From contig NZ_CP110921.1 in NCBI RefSeq assembly GCF_026247885.1, positions 2,041,001-2,105,000 of the forward strand: 64,000 nt of DNA, in the 5' to 3' direction. Under the pieces are notes generated by a model. The model was not told the DNA's origin. It did not search any database and saw only the letters and a list, made by a program, of their open reading frames with translations. The position numbers and the translations under genes were made by a program. The stretch comes from Methylococcus mesophilus (GTDB lineage: Bacteria > Pseudomonadota > Gammaproteobacteria > Methylococcales > Methylococcaceae). This document shows, piece by piece, positions 36,261 to 45,284 of the stretch (position 1 is its first letter; each line of letters begins with the position of its first letter).

Positions 36261-37004
36261 TCAATGAGTCAGAGAGAATTCGAGCGGCACCACGACCCAG
36301 CTGGCCACGGCCTTGCCGCCCTTGGTCGCCGGGACGAAGCGCCAGCGGCGGACCGTTTCCATCGCGGACTCGTCGAGGATATCGTGGCCGCTGCCGGCTT
36401 GAAGTTCGACCTCCGCCGGAAGTCCCGTGGGCATGACGTGAACCTTCATCGTCACCTTCCCCTGCCAGCGCTGTTTCCTGGCGAATGCCGGGTATTCGGG
36501 CACAGGATTGTGCAGATAATTGGCGTTGAAATTCGCGGGAGTCGATGCGGGTACGGACGTACCGCTCCCGCTTGCCACGCCTTCGCCGCGCGCGGCCGAC
36601 GAGGTTTCGGGAGGCGGCGAGGCCGGCTCGCTCCGTGGCGCGGCGTCCCCTAGCGTCCGCTCGGGCTGGACCGGGAGCGGCTTGGGCAGGGTTTTCGTCA
36701 ACGGTTTGGGCTTGGCGACGGGCTTGGGTTTGGGCGGGGTGACCGGCTTGGGCGGCGCGGTCGGCGCCGGGGCAGGCTGGGCGGCAGGCTCCGCCGGCTT
36801 CGGCGCCGGGGCGATCATTTCCAGCGACACCTCGATGGGCTGCGACGGCCGAATCTCCGGTTCCAGCAGCTTCAACTGCCGGTAAGACCACCAGACGCCG
36901 AAATGCAGCAGGCACACGATCAGCAGAATCGCGCTGCCGGGGCGATACAGGGACTCAGCTCCGCTGCTCTTCGAGTCCGACTGGGCAAGGGGAACTGCGC
37001 CCAT
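36261..37004 (-). CDS. tonB: TonB
   Basis: 247 residues. A membrane anchor (about 24-40) is followed by a long Pro/Lys spacer (PPKPVTPPKPKPVAKPKP) that spans the periplasm. The C-terminal TonB domain has YPAFARKQRWQGKVTMKVHV and ETVRRWRFVPA. It transmits force to the receptor encoded immediately upstream (23-base gap). The closely linked copper-type receptor suggests it is that receptor's dedicated TonB. Confidence 0.92.
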   Translation of the reverse strand: MGAVPLAQSDSKSSGAESLYRPGSAILLIVCLLHFGVWWSYRQLKLLEPEIRPSQPIEVSLEMIAPAPKPAEPAAQPAPAPTAPPKPVTPPKPKPVAKPKPLTKTLPKPLPVQPERTLGDAAPRSEPASPPPETSSAARGEGVASGSGTSVPASTPANFNANYLHNPVPEYPAFARKQRWQGKVTMKVHVMPTGLPAEVELQAGSGHDILDESAMETVRRWRFVPATKGGKAVASWVVVPLEFSLTH

Positions 37005-37027
37005 GGCTGCTAAAGCAAGACCCTCAA

Positions 37028-39292
37028 TCAGAACTCCACATTCAGCGAGATGTACACCGACCTGCCGATGGCAGGGAGTCTGACCACGGCTTTCGCCTTA
37101 TCGCTTTCGACGATGTCCACGCCGCCCAGCGGATGGTAGTAAAGCTTGTTCAGCAGATTGTCGGCGCCCACGTCCACCCGCAGGTGCTCGCGCTGGTAGC
37201 TGGTACGCAGGTTGAGCAGGACGTAGCCCGGCGTGGTCGGCTCCGCATAGCTCTGGGCCACTGCCGTCTTGCTGTCCACCAGGTTCACCGAAATCGCGCT
37301 GTCGACCACGGCCGAACCGGCGGGGATACTGTGCTCCAGCGACACGGTCGCGTTCAGCGGCATCATGTGATAGAGGTTGACTGAAGTCGGCGCCAGATAG
37401 CCGTTGACCGGCCAGAATTGCTGAGCGTTATTGCACAAGCTCGCCAGTGAGGTCCCCACGTAGGGGCAGCCCATCGTGCGCTGGCCGTCGTTGCCCACGC
37501 CACGCACGTAGGCCGCGACCACCTTGGCTGCGAAGCTGCCGGCCGTCGATTCCGGCAGGAAGGCGTAGCGGGCCGAAAAATCGCCTCCGTAAAGATCGGC
37601 ATGGTCCAGGTTGACGAACTGCATGCCGTGGAAACCGTTGGCCTGCTGCGTGATCTGTTGGCCGTAGATGTAGTCGTTCACCCGCGTGTAATAAGGCGTC
37701 AGACTCACGTTCCAGATCTGCTGCTGTTCGTCGTGCCAGTTGGCGGTGAAAGTCGCCGTGTAGGCCGCCTCGGGATTGAGGTTCAGATTCCCCAAGTAGC
37801 CGTTGCCGTCGCCGAACCAGGTGATCATCGAGTTGGTGCCCCACCAGGCGTAGCGCTCGTACAGGTTTGGGGAGCGCTGCTTGCGCGATAGGCCCAGTTC
37901 GTAGCGGCTGTTGGCATCCGGCGTGAAGGCGGTCGTGGCGGTGGCGTCGAAGTTGTGGTCCACCCGCGAGCGGTTGGCGGCGTTGAAGGGCGTAGCCCAG
38001 ATAGTGTAAGTGGGGTCGTCGCTGTAGCCCTGGACACGGCCTGTGTTCATCCACACCATGTCGTTGCGCACGCCGAGCTGGGTCAGCCATTCCTTGTTCC
38101 AGTTCGCCTCCCACTCGGCGAAAGTGCCGAGGCGGTCGCGCTGCCCGTTGTTGATGCTCAGGAAATCCTGCGGCTGAAAGACCGGCTTGCCGGGCCACCA
38201 GTCCTGCAGTCCCTGCTGGAAGTATTCGCTGCCGACCCGCACGGTATGGACGTCGTCCACCGGCAGATGCGCCCGCACCCGGTAGCCCAGGTCGGACCCG
38301 TCGGCCTTCATTGGCATGAAACCGCCGCGTTCCGGCAGCATGTCCATCAGATGCCAGGTGGAATGGTAGTAGACCCGCGCATCCAGCTTGCCCCAGTCAA
38401 ACCCGTTCTCGTAGCTGAATCCGCCGAGCAGCCCGGTGTTTTCGGCCACGTCCATGCGCTGGTTCGGGAAACCCTGGTAGGGGATGTACTGACCGGTCAC
38501 GTCCGCCGAGAAGAAGCCATTGTCGAGCTTGGTCGAGGCCCGCAGGTTCATGTTGGTGCTCAGGTACCGGGTCGGCAGCACCGTCGGACCGCCGTTGCCC
38601 GCCATGTAGTTGTTGCCCTTCGCCCAGGACCCGCCGTAGTCGAAAGCGAAGTCATCGCTGGAAATGGAGCCGCTGAAGTTGTTGCCGAAGGTGTCGCTGT
38701 TGCTGCGGAACATGCCGCCCAGTTTGCCGGTGTAGGCCATCTGCCCGGCCTTGGCGAAACCCGGCGCCGCCGGATCGACCGAGATGGTCCCGCCGATGGA
38801 GTCGCCGCCCTGGCTGACCGGCGTGACGCCGGCCATGATCGAGGCCTTGCCCACCGAAGCCGGCGACACATAAGACAGCGCCGGGTTCATGTGGTTGCTG
38901 CAGGCGGAGGTGATGTTCATGCCGTTGACCAGGATCTTGACCCGGTCGTCCGCCATGCCGTGGATCGCCGGCAGGCTGGAGACGCCGCCGCCGGTGTACA
39001 GGCTCACCCCCGGCACGTCCTTGAACATGCTGGCGGTGTCCATGGTCTGCGCCTTCTTTTCCTCCAGCTCTTCCTCGGGAAGATCCGTCGTTTCCGGAGA
39101 AATCTCGTCCTCTTCGCCGTAGACGGTGATCTTGTCGAGCTCCACGACGTCCTCCGCCGCCTCGACCAAACCGACCCGAAGAGCAGCGGAGCCGAACGCG
39201 AGCAGGAGCGGCGCCAGCACCCACGCATCGCGACGATGCCGGGAACGGCGAACGCCGGCTGCCGGCAAACCTGAACCTGAATGCGTATTCAT
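37028..39292 (-). CDS. TonB-dependent copper receptor, OprC/NosA type
   Basis: 754 residues from ATG 39292 (AGGA 7 bases upstream). Signal peptide, a TonB-box-like segment near DKITVYG, plug domain (about 80-200) and a 22-strand barrel ending SLNVEF. In the plug, ACSNHM (C131...M135) gives the CxxxM pattern, and HLM (H314...M316) gives HxM. OprC of Pseudomonas aeruginosa binds copper through this CxxxM-HxM site, so copper is the likely substrate. Its own TonB-ExbB-ExbD follow on the same strand. For a methanotroph this would supply copper for particulate methane monooxygenase or copper proteins. Confidence 0.88.
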   Translation of the reverse strand: MNTHSGSGLPAAGVRRSRHRRDAWVLAPLLLAFGSAALRVGLVEAAEDVVELDKITVYGEEDEISPETTDLPEEELEEKKAQTMDTASMFKDVPGVSLYTGGGVSSLPAIHGMADDRVKILVNGMNITSACSNHMNPALSYVSPASVGKASIMAGVTPVSQGGDSIGGTISVDPAAPGFAKAGQMAYTGKLGGMFRSNSDTFGNNFSGSISSDDFAFDYGGSWAKGNNYMAGNGGPTVLPTRYLSTNMNLRASTKLDNGFFSADVTGQYIPYQGFPNQRMDVAENTGLLGGFSYENGFDWGKLDARVYYHSTWHLMDMLPERGGFMPMKADGSDLGYRVRAHLPVDDVHTVRVGSEYFQQGLQDWWPGKPVFQPQDFLSINNGQRDRLGTFAEWEANWNKEWLTQLGVRNDMVWMNTGRVQGYSDDPTYTIWATPFNAANRSRVDHNFDATATTAFTPDANSRYELGLSRKQRSPNLYERYAWWGTNSMITWFGDGNGYLGNLNLNPEAAYTATFTANWHDEQQQIWNVSLTPYYTRVNDYIYGQQITQQANGFHGMQFVNLDHADLYGGDFSARYAFLPESTAGSFAAKVVAAYVRGVGNDGQRTMGCPYVGTSLASLCNNAQQFWPVNGYLAPTSVNLYHMMPLNATVSLEHSIPAGSAVVDSAISVNLVDSKTAVAQSYAEPTTPGYVLLNLRTSYQREHLRVDVGADNLLNKLYYHPLGGVDIVESDKAKAVVRLPAIGRSVYISLNVEF

Positions 39293-39637
39293 GTATTTCC
39301 TGGACCTGATGACGAATCGGCTCCAATGCTTTACAAGTTCTGCGCCACCCATCCCCCAAGGCTCCCCGCGTCACCAGCGCTCGCCCGCGTACCGTCACCG
39401 ATCCGCCGAGCACCCCGGTCTTCGGGACGACGAGGACGAAAGCAAATCAGCGGCTTGCGTTCCCGCCAGCCGTCGCCCCACCCTGCCGCTTGGCCTGGGC
39501 AAAACGGCGGGCGACGGCTTGCCTCGCCGCGGGCCCCGCGAAAGTGCGTGAAATAACACACGACACTGAGCCATCTCACACACTCCGCTTTCGAAAAACA
39601 GCACACCCTGACCCTAAGGGCAGCGAAGCTGAATTCG
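39293..39637. other. Intergenic region upstream of the copper receptor
   Basis: 345 bases containing the presumed promoter for the receptor operon (- strand). The minus-strand segment 39333-39346 resembles a sigma-54 promoter (GTGGCG...TTGT) but lacks the near-invariant GC at -12, so I do not call it. No gene or repeat seen. Confidence 0.4.
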
Positions 39638-40540
39638 CTACGGTTTCGCCGGGGAGGGAGAGGCGGGGCGCGGGCTGGCCGACGGCACGGCCGGCATGTC
39701 GATCTTCGCCGCTGCCTTCAACGTATCGACGTGCTGCTGGAACTTTTTCACCTGCAAGCCCCGAACGATCTGGTCCTTCACCTGCTCGAACGCGGGAGGC
39801 TGTTTCTCCCGGAAATCCTCGCGCTCGACGACCTCCCAGCCGGCCGCGGTCTGCACCGGGACGGACGCCAATTCGCCGTTCTTCAGCCCGGCGAGCGCGG
39901 CGGAAACCGGAGCGGCGAGCCTGTCCTGCGTCTGCCAGCCCAGTTCCCCACCCTGCGCCTTGCTGGCGGTGTCGGTGGAAAGCTTCTTCGCCAGGTCCTC
40001 GAACTTCTCGCCTTTCTGCAGTCTGGCGATGGCATCCCTGGCCGCCGCCTCGCTGGCGAGAACGATGTGGCGTAGCCGGAACTCGGTTTTTCTCAACGGC
40101 GCCGATTTTTCCTCGTACGCCAGCCGGATCTCCTCGTCGGTCGGCGCCTGATGCTCGATGAAATACTCCGCGGCGGCCTGGGAAACCGCCATCCGCAGCG
40201 CATTGTCGACCTTCTCGGCGACGGCCGGATCGGCCAGCAGAGCCTGTTTCTCCGCCTCCTGCCGCAGCAACTCGCGCTGCACCAGCTCGTCCCGCATCTT
40301 GTCCGAGGCTCCCGGCGGCCCCGGCCGGTGCTGCTGGGGAATCGCACTGCGGGGAATCGGCCGGCCGTTCACCGTCGCCAGCGGATCGGCCGGTTTCACA
40401 TCGAGCCGCGCGGAGGCTTGGGTTGTTCCCGGCGAGGTGCCGGAACCGCTGTTCGAGGCGTTATCCGCAGGGTTGCAACCCTGGAGAAAAACGGCACCGG
40501 CGCAGATCGCCGCGGTCAAAGTCGCTGTGTGTCGCATCAT
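39638..40540 (-). CDS. Parvulin-type peptidyl-prolyl isomerase lipoprotein
   Basis: About 300 residues from ATG 40540. The lipobox VFLQGC puts the lipidated Cys near residue 22. SurA/PpiC-like helical N-terminal domain (MRDELVQRELLRQEAEKQ) is followed by a parvulin domain (about 145-245; RLRHIVLASEAAARDAIARL, KKLSTDT and GGELGW). A Pro/Ser tail closes the protein. It probably helps fold exported proteins. It sits downstream of the nine-haem cytochrome genes, which are candidate clients. A 51-residue membrane protein precedes it. Confidence 0.88.
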   Translation of the reverse strand: MMRHTATLTAAICAGAVFLQGCNPADNASNSGSGTSPGTTQASARLDVKPADPLATVNGRPIPRSAIPQQHRPGPPGASDKMRDELVQRELLRQEAEKQALLADPAVAEKVDNALRMAVSQAAAEYFIEHQAPTDEEIRLAYEEKSAPLRKTEFRLRHIVLASEAAARDAIARLQKGEKFEDLAKKLSTDTASKAQGGELGWQTQDRLAAPVSAALAGLKNGELASVPVQTAAGWEVVEREDFREKQPPAFEQVKDQIVRGLQVKKFQQHVDTLKAAAKIDMPAVPSASPRPASPSPAKP

Positions 40541-40607
40541 TCCTGATTCCTGAAAATACACCCGTTGAAAGGTAAGAATTATGAGCCGGCCAGGAAGCCA
40601 ACCTGCC

Positions 40608-40763
40608 TCAGCCTTGTGGCGCCCCAGACCACTTCGGAATTTTGATCCTGGCCACCGCCGACGCCAGGTCCGCCGCCAGCGCCGAAATCAGGGCAAACAG
40701 CAAACCACCGAGAAACGTCCGCCAAAACGGATGCATCTCCTGGACTGGGTAAAGAAAATTCAT
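40608..40763 (-). CDS. 51-residue single-helix membrane protein
   Basis: ATG 40763 with GGAGGA 4 bases upstream, stop TGA at 40608. Residues about 16-39 (TFLGGLLFALISALAADLAS) form one membrane helix, followed by a basic tail (ARIKIPKW). The strong ribosome site and position 67 bases upstream of the isomerase gene argue for a real gene. No family recognised. Confidence 0.65.
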   Translation of the reverse strand: MNFLYPVQEMHPFWRTFLGGLLFALISALAADLASAVARIKIPKWSGAPQG

Positions 40764-41167
40764 GGCTCCTCCGGATTCTTGTTATATGCGGCCGCCGCCG
40801 CGGGTAAAAAACACGAGCGAAACGAGGCGCGGCAACATTCGCGCCAAGAAGAAAACCAACATAAAACCAGAGACATATTTGAAGACAAACTTTCAGATGC
40901 GTCGTGATTTCACGCATCCCGTGCGTGTCTTCACTCACCACCCCATTCCGGACGGGAGGTGCGGGTGGGCAGCTTGCCTTTGCGAAGCGCAATGGTGCAT
41001 TGCAGACTCGGCAGGCGGATAAGTGCAATCACAGTGTACCCCGCATCATTGCTGCTCCCCTGCTCACTTCAGGCTGCTGTCCAAACCCGCTGGCCGTGGA
41101 AACTTGCAGGTTAGGGTGTCCGAGAAGGACGTTGGACGTTGGACGCCGAAACACAACCATACCCTGT
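40764..41167. other. Intergenic region between the cytochrome terminator and the small membrane gene
   Basis: About 400 bases. It holds a short direct repeat (GACGTTGGACGTTGGACG, minus strand CGTCCAACGTCC) at about 41129-41146 and an AT-rich stretch near 40850-40895 that may carry the promoter for the 51-residue gene and the isomerase. No coding sequence recognised. Confidence 0.4.
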
Positions 41168-41191
41168 AAAAAAAGGGCGCCGAAGCGCCCC
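41168..41191 (-). terminator. Rho-independent terminator with UUCG loop (nine-haem gene 2)
   Basis: On the minus strand GGGGCGC-TTCG-GCGCCC followed by seven T. It begins 24 bases after the cytochrome stop. A near-identical terminator follows the paralogous gene at 45238-45261. Confidence 0.92.
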
Positions 41192-41214
41192 ATGAGAGGG
41201 TCTCCTGTCTCCGT

Positions 41215-44200
41215 TTACATGCACATGCCGTGGTCGCTGTGCCAGGTCTGCGGCGCCACGCACACATTGACCGTCACGCTCTGGCCGGCATGGCCGCCCT
41301 GGCCGTCGGTCACCAGCACCTGGAAAGTCACGCCGCCGGATGCCGCGGCGGTGGCCTGCCAGGTGATGAGGCCCTTGGCGTCGATGCTCATCCCGGCCGG
41401 CTGCCCTTCCAGGGCATAGCTCAGCGGCAGGCCTTTGTCGCTGGTAGCGGTGACTTGGTAGCTGAATGTCTCGCCGCTATTAAGCCCCTTAATCCCCGGT
41501 TGGGATGTGATGGCGATACCAACCGAATCCGGCACGCATTTACCATCCCAACCCGGATTTACCCACGATTGCCCCTGGGGACACCGGAAGACCAAACCGA
41601 CGGTTTGTGTGGCGTAGCCACCCTTGCCATCGGTTACCCTGACGGCGTACGAAAAGAATGGCTGGCCGAAGTTCTGGGACGCGAAGTTGCTCATAGGCCA
41701 GTCGTAGCTCAACACTCCGTTCTGATCAATGGTCATCGTATCCGGCCCCCATGGGCGGGTGGCCAAGCTAAAGGTCAAAGGATCACCATCCGGATCAGTT
41801 GCCGTTACCTGGTAGCTGTATGCCTCGCCCATGACCGCCTCCGTCACGCCCGGCGTCGAGGTAATGACCGGGTCGTGGTTGACCGTGACCGGCACGTAGC
41901 TGGACGCCACGCCGCACTGACTGCCGGCGGGCGAGCCGATGCAGGAAGTCTCGATGCTGTGGCAGGTATCGCAGCCGATCTCAGTGCCGGCGGGCACTTT
42001 GATGACCTTGGACTTGAAGCCCGCTTTCTTCAGCTTCTTGGCGTTGAATCCGCGGAAGTCGAACACCCGATCCACCGGCGTCTTCGACAGCCGGGCGCCC
42101 TTGTGGTCATTGCCGTGGCAGGCCGCACACTGGTCTTCGCCGTTCGCACCGGGCTGCTTGGCGTAGTTGTTGTGCCAGCCGCCGTAGGTGGTGCCGTCGG
42201 CGTTGGCGCTGTCGCCTTCGGTCGACTTCCACCAGTAGGGATCGCTGATCGGGTGCAGGTTGTGCGGGCCGCCCAGGATGCCGGGTTTGGCGTCGCCGCT
42301 GTACTGGCCGCCGTCGAGGTCGGCCTCGAGCCTGAACGAATCCGCGGTATGGCAGACGTTGCATTCCAGGATATTGCCAGTGTGGCCCTGCAACTGCATC
42401 GCCGTGACGTTGTCGTTGGCCTTGGGGTCGCGGTTGGGCCAGTTTTCGTGGGCGCCGCCGTGGCAGGCCGCGCAAGGCACGTTGCCGTGGGTGTCCTTGC
42501 TGTTGCGGTATAGGGGTAGCGAAATGTTTAGCCAGTAGTCGGTGGCGGCAAACTGATGCTCAGGCGATATCTCGTAATCCACAACTTCCGCATCAAAGGG
42601 GTTACCGGGATGTACGGCAAAACGCGGGGTTTTCGGCGTACGGGAGGTCGCCGAACGATCCGCTCCACTTCCGCCGTCGTCGAATGCCCTTCTCATCACA
42701 CCAGCGCTGAAGAAACCATTTTTGCCATCTGCACCCTGATTGGCATTGCCGGTATGACAGGAACCGCAATCCGGCTGCTCATACCAACCCAGACGTTTGA
42801 TGTTCCCGTCGTAGCCCGGCTTAGGCTTGTCGTGGACTGCACCGACCGCCGACATGTCGCCATGGCAGTCGTAGCAGGTCACGCCCGCCGTGTACATGCG
42901 ATCACGGTAAAGCTGATCCCGATGACCCGCGTGGCAACGCAGGCAGTTCTGCTCCATGGGCAGTGCATTGCCGTTGGCATCTACCGTGGGGAACAGCGTA
43001 TTCGGATTGGGGCCGTCGGCCGGATTCCAGAGTTTGGGCCGCCCGGAGGGATTTCGCAGGACCTTCGTCGCGTCGGCAGGATCAAGTTGCAATTGGGCAT
43101 GCCAGTTATGCATAACTTCAGACAAGTTGGAGTTGCTGGGCGTGGGTGCCTCCCTCCCCTGGTAGTGGGGGAAGTTGACGAATGTCTGCCCCATTTGCGC
43201 CCCGATGCGGCTCCGGTGGCACCAGTTACAGGAATTCGGATGGTCCTCCGTGAAACCCTCCTCACCCGACCAGACCACGCCGAACCAGCCGTTTGCCATC
43301 CCAACTTCCCCAGTGTTGTCATAAAAGCTGTGGAGGCTGGCGATGTTGCGGTTGGCGGCGTGTTCCTGGTCGAAGAGGCTGTCGCTCGCTGCGTCGGCGA
43401 AGACAGGGGGAGCGAAAGACAAGGAACAATAGGGTTCTGGGAACCAGCAATTTCTGTTTCCGTAATTGTCGCCGGAATGAAAGGCCGATTGCAGGGCGGA
43501 CCAATCGATCTGATCATTGGCGCCGATCTTGCCTTTGGCGTGGCATTCCCGGCAGTGGACATCCCGCCCGGCCGCGAGCACCGCATCGGCAGCAGCCAGC
43601 GGCGCTCCGCTGGTTTTATCGACGGCTTCGATGCGAAGCAGCGGAACCGGATTGACCCGACCGGCGTCGTCGACATCGGTCAAGGGAATCGCGCGAGCCA
43701 AGTGTTTCCGCTCGCTGGGGTCATAGGAGGTGAACTCCTGGAACGCGTTGTCCGTATATGGATTGGCCCGCCCCGGCATATACCTTCCTTTGGTCTCTGG
43801 CGTAACGCTCCCATCGGCGGGGACAGGACCGAGCACCAAACCCTCGTCCGGGCCGACGATACGGTCGTTGTACTGCGGATTGATCGAAACCCAGTTACGG
43901 CTCTTATAACTAGGCGCCAGGACATCCGTATCCGGCCGCACGAAAACCTCCCACAGGTCGGTCTTCTGAATGGCCGCGCTCAATAGCGCTGCCGCTTGGC
44001 CGGACCCGGCGGGATTGAGCGGCCAGTTCTGGCTGGTGGAGTTGATCGAGTCAGGACCGACCGGGTCGGACGGATTCGAGGCGGCGGCAAATTTCATGAC
44101 CACCTGAGTTGCATCGAGTACGACCGGCAAGCGGTCTTTGCGGTAAACCACAGCATTTAGGTTACTGAAAGCGCCATCGGCTAGAAACTGCTCGATGTTG

Positions 44201-45021
44201 GGGGTATAGCGGTAATCGCCAGTTCCCGGCATGGTCAGATCGGCAAATGGCAAAACCACTACATCGCCCTTGTTCCCCGCCAACTGGCTGCCGGGCCTGG
44301 GCGCGCTGTCCTGGGCCTGCTTCACCATCGCCGAGACGTCGGGCAGGTTGGTCGGCGGGTTGCCGACGTGCACCATCACGCTGTCTTCGCAGTAGCGGTT
44401 CTTTTTGTCCCAGGCGGTGAAGCGCACTTTGTAGCTGGCGTTGTCGCGCACGAACTGGACGGTCGTATTTTGGCCGTCGGGGCGCTTGTAGGCGGTGGGA
44501 TGAGTGTTGGGCATGGCTTCGCCCATGCTGCCGCCGGCGAAGTCCCATTCGAGCTTGAGGGGTTGGGCTTCGGGGTCGTTGAGGCTGGCGCTGCCGGCGA
44601 AGCTGACGTCGGTGTTGGCGCTGACGTGGATTTCCTGGGTCGGGGTGAGGATCTGGCAGGCCGGGGCTTTCTTGCAGTCGGCGGGGCTGCCTTTGACGGC
44701 CTTGACGGCTTCGCTGTCGCCGGCCTGGACCCGGATGCCGCAGGGCACGGCGGCGAGGCTGCCGCGATCGAGCTTCAGCACGAAGGCGGGACCTTGGCTC
44801 GAGCCCAGTAGGCGGCCTGAGAGGTCGTAGATTTCGATGGAACCGCTAGCGTTCTTGGCGCTGCCTTTCACTACCAGCATCCCGGTGGTCTCCGACCAGG
44901 TCGCCTTGGCGATCTTGAGCTTGGCGGCGGCGAGGACCGTCGCGGGGGCGAGAGCCGCGACGAGTATGAACAGCAGACTGAGATGCAGACGACGCGCCGC
45001 TGCGGCACGGATGGTGGCCAT
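41215..45021 (-). CDS. Nine-haem surface-type cytochrome c with Ig-like domains (paralogue 2)
   Basis: 1268 residues from ATG 45021 (GGAGGA 5 bases upstream). The signal peptide ends near ATVLAA (about 31). The N-terminal 250 residues are beta-rich (PKD-like segment with two Cys). Nine CxxCH sites follow: CRECH, CNWCH, CLRCH, CYDCH, CGSCH, CAACH, CNVCH, CAACH, CDTCH. The last ~200 residues hold two cadherin/He_PIG-like Ig repeats (DPVITSTPGVTEAVMGEAYSYQVTATD-type and a second). Such tails usually attach proteins to the cell surface. Haem spacing and size resemble the surface multihaem cytochromes described in Methylococcus capsulatus. Its N-terminus is identical to that of the adjacent paralogue. 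Confidence 0.88.
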   Translation of the reverse strand: MATIRAAAARRLHLSLLFILVAALAPATVLAAAKLKIAKATWSETTGMLVVKGSAKNASGSIEIYDLSGRLLGSSQGPAFVLKLDRGSLAAVPCGIRVQAGDSEAVKAVKGSPADCKKAPACQILTPTQEIHVSANTDVSFAGSASLNDPEAQPLKLEWDFAGGSMGEAMPNTHPTAYKRPDGQNTTVQFVRDNASYKVRFTAWDKKNRYCEDSVMVHVGNPPTNLPDVSAMVKQAQDSAPRPGSQLAGNKGDVVVLPFADLTMPGTGDYRYTPNIEQFLADGAFSNLNAVVYRKDRLPVVLDATQVVMKFAAASNPSDPVGPDSINSTSQNWPLNPAGSGQAAALLSAAIQKTDLWEVFVRPDTDVLAPSYKSRNWVSINPQYNDRIVGPDEGLVLGPVPADGSVTPETKGRYMPGRANPYTDNAFQEFTSYDPSERKHLARAIPLTDVDDAGRVNPVPLLRIEAVDKTSGAPLAAADAVLAAGRDVHCRECHAKGKIGANDQIDWSALQSAFHSGDNYGNRNCWFPEPYCSLSFAPPVFADAASDSLFDQEHAANRNIASLHSFYDNTGEVGMANGWFGVVWSGEEGFTEDHPNSCNWCHRSRIGAQMGQTFVNFPHYQGREAPTPSNSNLSEVMHNWHAQLQLDPADATKVLRNPSGRPKLWNPADGPNPNTLFPTVDANGNALPMEQNCLRCHAGHRDQLYRDRMYTAGVTCYDCHGDMSAVGAVHDKPKPGYDGNIKRLGWYEQPDCGSCHTGNANQGADGKNGFFSAGVMRRAFDDGGSGADRSATSRTPKTPRFAVHPGNPFDAEVVDYEISPEHQFAATDYWLNISLPLYRNSKDTHGNVPCAACHGGAHENWPNRDPKANDNVTAMQLQGHTGNILECNVCHTADSFRLEADLDGGQYSGDAKPGILGGPHNLHPISDPYWWKSTEGDSANADGTTYGGWHNNYAKQPGANGEDQCAACHGNDHKGARLSKTPVDRVFDFRGFNAKKLKKAGFKSKVIKVPAGTEIGCDTCHSIETSCIGSPAGSQCGVASSYVPVTVNHDPVITSTPGVTEAVMGEAYSYQVTATDPDGDPLTFSLATRPWGPDTMTIDQNGVLSYDWPMSNFASQNFGQPFFSYAVRVTDGKGGYATQTVGLVFRCPQGQSWVNPGWDGKCVPDSVGIAITSQPGIKGLNSGETFSYQVTATSDKGLPLSYALEGQPAGMSIDAKGLITWQATAAASGGVTFQVLVTDGQGGHAGQSVTVNVCVAPQTWHSDHGMCM

Positions 45022-45076
45022 GGTTCCTCCGGTTCTTATTGTTGTCGCGCACCGCCGGGATGGCGGACGGTCCAAC
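44264..45076. repeat. 813-bp near-perfect duplicate block, copy 1
   Basis: Matches 48352-49164 at a constant offset of 4088 bases. It covers the first ~250 codons, the start codon, ribosome site and 55 bases of leader. Frames out of register also translate identically across both copies, so synonymous positions are conserved too. Identity stops abruptly at 45076 and inside the coding region near codon 253 (GNKGD versus GNKGE). Confidence 0.88.
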
Positions 45077-45086
45077 GCATCGAAGC

Positions 45087-45102
45087 GCAGCAATCATGCC
45101 AA
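45087..45102 (-). promoter_or_regulatory. Sigma-54-like promoter of nine-haem gene 2
   Basis: Minus strand TTGGCATGATTGCTGC: GG and GC separated by exactly 10 bases, 66 bases before the ATG at 45021. The first two GG-side bases and the final TGC match; the -12 element is CTGC rather than TTGC. The same element precedes the paralogue at 49175-49190, just outside the identical block. Confidence 0.6.
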
Positions 45103-45237
45103 TAAACACGCGCACATAATTCCGCCGATATTACAGTTCTTAATAAAAGGAGATCGTGTGATATCACAAGAGACCCCGGTGATATAACGCAAAATCCCAC
45201 CGAGCGGCCGCGCCAAACGCACGGTGCAAAACCCAAT

Positions 45238-45261
45238 AAAAAAGGGGCGCCGAAGCGCCCC
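45238..45261 (-). terminator. Rho-independent terminator with UUCG loop (nine-haem gene 1)
   Basis: Minus strand GGGGCGC-TTCG-GCGCCCC followed by six T, 24 bases after the stop of the upstream paralogue. It separates the two cytochrome genes, so each is its own transcription unit. Confidence 0.92.
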
Positions 45262-45284
45262 ATGAGAGGGTCTCCTGTCTCCGT

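Noticed and set aside
39333-39346. Possible sigma-54 promoter before the copper receptor (minus strand GTGGCGCAGAACTTGTA)
   Set aside because: The -24 GG is present but the -12 dinucleotide is GT instead of the near-invariant GC, so it is not called.
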